This document shows positions 60,358 through 64,000 of a DNA stretch of 64,000 nucleotides, piece after piece. The DNA lies in NCBI GenBank assembly GCA_026214975.1, contig CM047808.1, positions 64,816,583 to 64,880,582 of the forward strand. The letters are read 5' to 3'. Position 1 is the stretch's first letter; each line of letters starts with the position of its first letter. The position numbers were made by a program, and so were the translations under genes. This stretch comes from Gentiana macrophylla (Eukaryota > Streptophyta > Magnoliopsida > Gentianales > Gentianaceae). Below the pieces are notes generated by a model. The model saw nothing but the letters and a program-made list of their open reading frames with translations, did not search any database and was not told where the DNA came from.

Positions 60358-60392
60358 CCCCCACACTTAGCTTTTGCTCGTCCCGAGCAAAA
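60358..60392 (-). promoter_or_regulatory. 3' polypurine tract and hairpin next to LTR-4
   Basis: Stem TTTTGCTCG/CGAGCAAAA with loop GGA (60,372-60,392) then AAGTGTGGGGGAG on the minus strand. Confidence 0.85.
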
Positions 60393-61858
60393 CAAAACAA
60401 GATAAAGGCTCGGGAAAAATATAGATACTTCAGCACATACAACGCATAGTCAATAAATTAGAAGTTCACCCACGTGTGTGTGTGCATAGCCATAACAAAC
60501 TTTCACTAAGTCCAAACTTGGAAATTTCAAAGCAAACTAGCTAATACCCCCTTCAAACTAGAGATAACTGATACTTATAAGATGCACCCTACAAAACGTA
60601 ACATATCCCGAAAAAGATGATAGAATACATTTAGGACCTTTCTGACATACTCAGAGGACAATCCCTACAACATATCTGTCAGTTTATACTGGGGATAAGC
60701 TATACGATAACTAAGTCTTCTATTCATACCACTTCTTATATAAGTTGATTTAACTATTTCTCATATTTAAACGCACATCAGAATGAGCTATTGCCCGTCA
60801 TAGCAGAATAGGACATTCGGGATATGCCCTACCTTACTCAAATCATAAGGCAGCTTCTTCTGACTGTCGTGAGCTTTTGGTCATCATAGTGGTATAGGAC
60901 ATACGTGGTATACCCTATCGCACTCAAATCATCGACTAGCTTTCGACACACCCAAGTAATTCATTTATTTCAACTTTTTCAACAACATTAGTTACGTTTT
61001 ACTTATCACATTCAAACCTCAGATATTTACAGTATGTCATACTTTAGCTCTAAACACAAACTATTATAATTCCCACGATACATACGTTAGCACTAAGCAC
61101 ACGACTTATAAGATAACAAAAATCACTAATCAAAATGAGTATAGCTTTATATTTTAGCTCATCATTCACTATGGCTCGTGAAAAATATATATCGGGTGAA
61201 ACAACTAACTTACTGAACATACAGTATACAACATCCATGAATATTAAAACCGAACAAAAATATGCATTTGCTCACTCGGGGCAAAACAAAAATTTTAAAA
61301 AAATTTAGCTCATTTCAGCATAGAATCATAATATAAGCAAATGATAGATACACGTAACCATTCCCCTCCCCCACACTTAAACGACAACATGTCCTCAGGT
61401 TGTGCAGAACTAAAGAAAAGATAAAGTACTTAGCTGATTGTAGTTCGAAGGTGGCAATTCTGAAGGTGGTCTAGATCCAAATCCGGAAATGCTTGAAGAA
61501 ATCAGTAGACTGTGGACCATCCACCGGAAAACTGATATCATCTAAAAGCTCACAATCGCTAACGAAAATATCCTGCACACTTGAACAAACATGGCAACAT
61601 CTCGGGGAACATAGGGGGATATAACATATTGCGCAAAAGTAGCGATTGAGGATACTATAACGTAGCAGAGCTAGATGCAACAAAACAAAGTTGAACTGAA
61701 GCAGATTCATACAACACTCTTATTAGACTTAAAACTAAAACACATAAACCAAAGACAAAAGAGTAATTGAAAAATGACTAATATATATATAGATAGATAT
61801 CTAGGATGCCCCCTAGTGGCGCTTTTGGTTTATGTCGTTGGCTCGACAATCTTCTTAT
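60393..61858 (-). other. Non-coding region between Athila pol and LTR-4
   Basis: About 1.47 kb where an env-like ORF might lie, but no long ORF is present. It carries the conserved block (60,770-60,950) also found at 52.9 kb and 6.4 kb, and an internal hairpin/polypurine module at 61,362-61,403. Confidence 0.75.
61362..61403 (-). promoter_or_regulatory. Internal stem-loop plus polypurine module (Athila)
   Basis: Hairpin ACAACCTG-AGGA-CATGTTGT on the minus strand, one mismatch from the other copies, followed by AAGTGTGGGGGAGGGG; about 1.0 kb from the 3' tract at 60,358. Confidence 0.75.
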
Positions 61859-64000
61859 TCAGCCTGGGTCGGGCCATTTAACCTTCCTTCCGGCCACTAC
61901 TTCGTGTAAGCTCTGATAATTCGTGTGGCCATAAAAACAGCATCTAACACATGGGGTTAGGTTCCTTACTGCTCTCCAAAAGCTCTTAATCTTCCCCATT
62001 GTCGACCTTTTCTTCTTCAGTTTCTTCTTTAACTTGGCCTCCCTTTCATACTCTTCCATGTCCCAACTCCCGGCCATAACTTGCTCGACCAAGCCACTGC
62101 CGTCATCCTCGGAAAACAAGCCGGGCGAGAATTCTTCAAGCTCATTGACTTCAGTCATACCACACCCGAGGATGTCGAGGAAATAAATAATCAAAGGTTT
62201 TTCTTTAGTTTGACCAATATAGTGCTTGCACCTTTGACCATTTACTCTAAATGGCTGGTCACCATAACCTCTCAGCTCTAAAACACCTCCGGGAATAATT
62301 TGTAGAATTTCAAAGGGGCCGGACCAACGCGTCCTCAACTTCCCAGGAAACAGATGTAACCTGGAATTATAAAGTAAGACTTGCTCCCCAACTTGAAATT
62401 CTCGCTTCATGATTTTAGCATCATGAAGGAGTTTCATTCCGTCCTTGCTAATCCTGGCACTCTCGTAGGCCTAGAGTCTAAACTCATCCAATTCATGCAA
62501 CTGCATCAGTCGATGTTCACCACATGACTGGGCATCAAAGTTCAAGAACTTAATGGCCCAATACGCTTTATGCTCTAATTCGACTGGCAGGTGGCATGGT
62601 TTTCCATATACCATCTGATAGGGAGATGTACCCATGGGGGTTTTATAGGCAGTACGGTACACTCATAGTACATCATCCAGTTTGAGACTCCAGTCCTTCC
62701 TATGACTGTTCACAAATTTTTCCAGGATCTTCTTCAAACTTTGATTACTTCTCTCAACCTGGCCACTAGTCATAGGATGATATGGTGTGCCAATTTTGTG
62801 CCGGACACCAAATCTCAAGGACTTTTTCTAATGGCCGGTTGCAGAAGTGCGTTCCCTCATCACTGATTAAGGCACGGGGACATCCGAATCTCACGAAAAT
62901 ATTTTTCTTCAGAAAGCTCATGACCGTTTTGTGGTCATTGCGAGGAGTGGCTTGAGCCTCCACCCATTTTGATACGTAGTCAACGCAGACTAAGATGTAT
63001 TTGTTTCCACAGGAAGATGGGAACGGGCCCATAAAATCAATACCCCATACATCAAAGACTTCACATTCTAAAATGGGCTTCAATGGCATGTCGAAACGCC
63101 TAGTTAAAGCTCCGGTTCGTTGGAACCTATCACAAGCCTTGCAGAAAGCTTCGGAGTCCTTGAAGATCGTGGGCCAATAGAAACCGGATCGAAAGATTTT
63201 AGCAACGGTTTTCCAGGGGACCAAAGTGGCCACCAGTAGGCCCACTGTGGCAATTGCTTCAATGATATCCCGTTGCTCGATTCGGGAACACACCTTCTCA
63301 ACAATCCATCTTTACAGATTTTAAAGAGGTAAGGTTCATCCCACACAAAGGTTTTCAAATCAGAGAAAAATTTCTTCTTCTCCTGATAAGAAAATTCTGG
63401 ATTTAAGTACTGGGAATGCAGGTAGTTGACAATAGAGGAGTACCACGGAACATCTAGAGTGCACTCGTCTATATGCATAACATTTTCGAGAGGAAAGTAA
63501 AGGTCTATGTCTTTAGGCTCTTTCTACTTCATTCTCGCATTCTCGAAACATGATCGGCTACTACGTACGCTTTGCCGCTTTTTGTCTTTAATCTGAACGT
63601 CAAATTCTTGCAGGATCAGTATCCAACGTAGTAGGCGCGGTTTAGCATCTTTCTTTGTCATTAGATAGCGCAAAGCAGCGTGATTAGTCCACACAGTGAC
63701 TGCAGCACCCAACAAGTAACTACGAAATTTGTCCATTGCAAAGACTACAACCAATAATTCCTTTTCAGTGGTGGTGTAGTTTACTTGAGTAGGGTTTAGT
63801 GTGTGACTGGTGTAGGATATGGGCTGGAATTTTCCCTTAATTCGTTGTCCTAAGACTCGCACTAACAAACAGTAGTTGGATGCATCACACATAAGTTCGA
63901 AGGGTAGATTCCAGTCAGGAGAGATAAGAATCGGTGCGGAGATCAATTGACTTTTAAGCTCCTCAAACGCTTGCTTGCAACTATCATCAAAATTGAAAAC
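61859..64000 (-). pseudogene. Athila-group Ty3/gypsy pol: RT end, RNase H and integrase, degenerate
   Basis: This continues past the right edge. RT/RNase H (64,000-63,524): [38 protein letters not shown] and [12 protein letters not shown], where Asn replaces the expected Asp; then a frameshift before VVADHVSRM. Integrase N-terminus (63,478-63,104): VPWYSSIVNYL and CVPES; core (63,293-62,766): [15 protein letters not shown] (first Asp), [12 protein letters not shown] (second Asp), and after a frameshift TSGQVERSN (Glu); then TAYKTPMGTSPYQMVYGKPC and LPVELEHKAYWA (about 62,660-62,560). C-terminus: VLLYNSRLHLFPGKLRTRW (about 62,380-62,320), typical of Athila. Stops near 62,664 and 62,470 and several frameshifts abolish function. 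Confidence 0.93.

Overview
This window is repeat-only plant nuclear DNA. I find no credible host protein-coding gene. It is a pile of nested, mostly degenerate LTR retrotransposons plus one organelle-derived insertion. A flowering plant is indicated by chromodomain-bearing Ty3/gypsy elements, Tat- and Athila-type gypsy elements, several Ty1/copia families, primer sites matching plant tRNA-Asp and initiator tRNA-Met, and a fragment of plastid DNA (trnW, trnP, rpoB). The species cannot be named from sequence alone. The setting looks like pericentromeric or otherwise heterochromatic DNA. Lineage names were assigned by eye from motifs.

Left third (1-29,150), a Russian doll. A minus-strand Tat-type gypsy element (LTR about 28,511-29,145; gag 26,914-28,410; protease in pieces at 17,288-17,578, 15,447-15,473 and 12,463-12,725) is the host. 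It was hit by a copia element (Copia-A, pol from 8,918, 3' LTR 10,595-12,462), a SIRE-like LTR (12,726-15,446), a solo LTR of the Copia-A family (15,474-17,282) and a 9.3-kb non-autonomous element (17,579-26,913). Copia-A was in turn split by a chromovirus (integrase 1-1,002; LTR 1,141-8,917), and that LTR was split by a complete 5.8-kb non-autonomous Athila-like element (LARD-1, 2,615-8,442). Four of these insertions have matching 5-bp target duplications, one of them with a mismatch.

Middle (29,150-40,090). This part holds a 60-bp palindromic LTR-like unit with an initiator-Met primer site, remnants of a second copia element (Copia-B: protease, integrase, linker, RNase H), a 4.3-kb SIRE-like LTR with a perfect duplication inside its protease, and a chimeric plastid insertion that joins trnW-trnP to the 3' end of rpoB.

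Right third (40,100-64,000). This is a mosaic of Athila-related elements with three LTR families (LTR-2, LTR-3, LTR-4), shared internal regions, a broken retrotransposon ORF of the plant-transposon-protein type, and an Athila pol remnant (minus strand, running off the right edge). A 2-kb inverted duplication centres near 43.9 kb. LTRs of different families share one internal region, with the switch at the primer-binding site.

Four features stand out: a conserved stem-loop plus polypurine module next to the 3' LTR that is duplicated about 1.0-1.1 kb upstream; clusters of the near-palindrome GGACGGGCGTCC in unrelated families, often just upstream of TATA boxes; strong hairpins in LTR leaders; and a systematic CAG/CTG-to-CG difference between repeat copies that looks like a base-calling artefact at methylated CHG sites and makes some frameshifts suspect.
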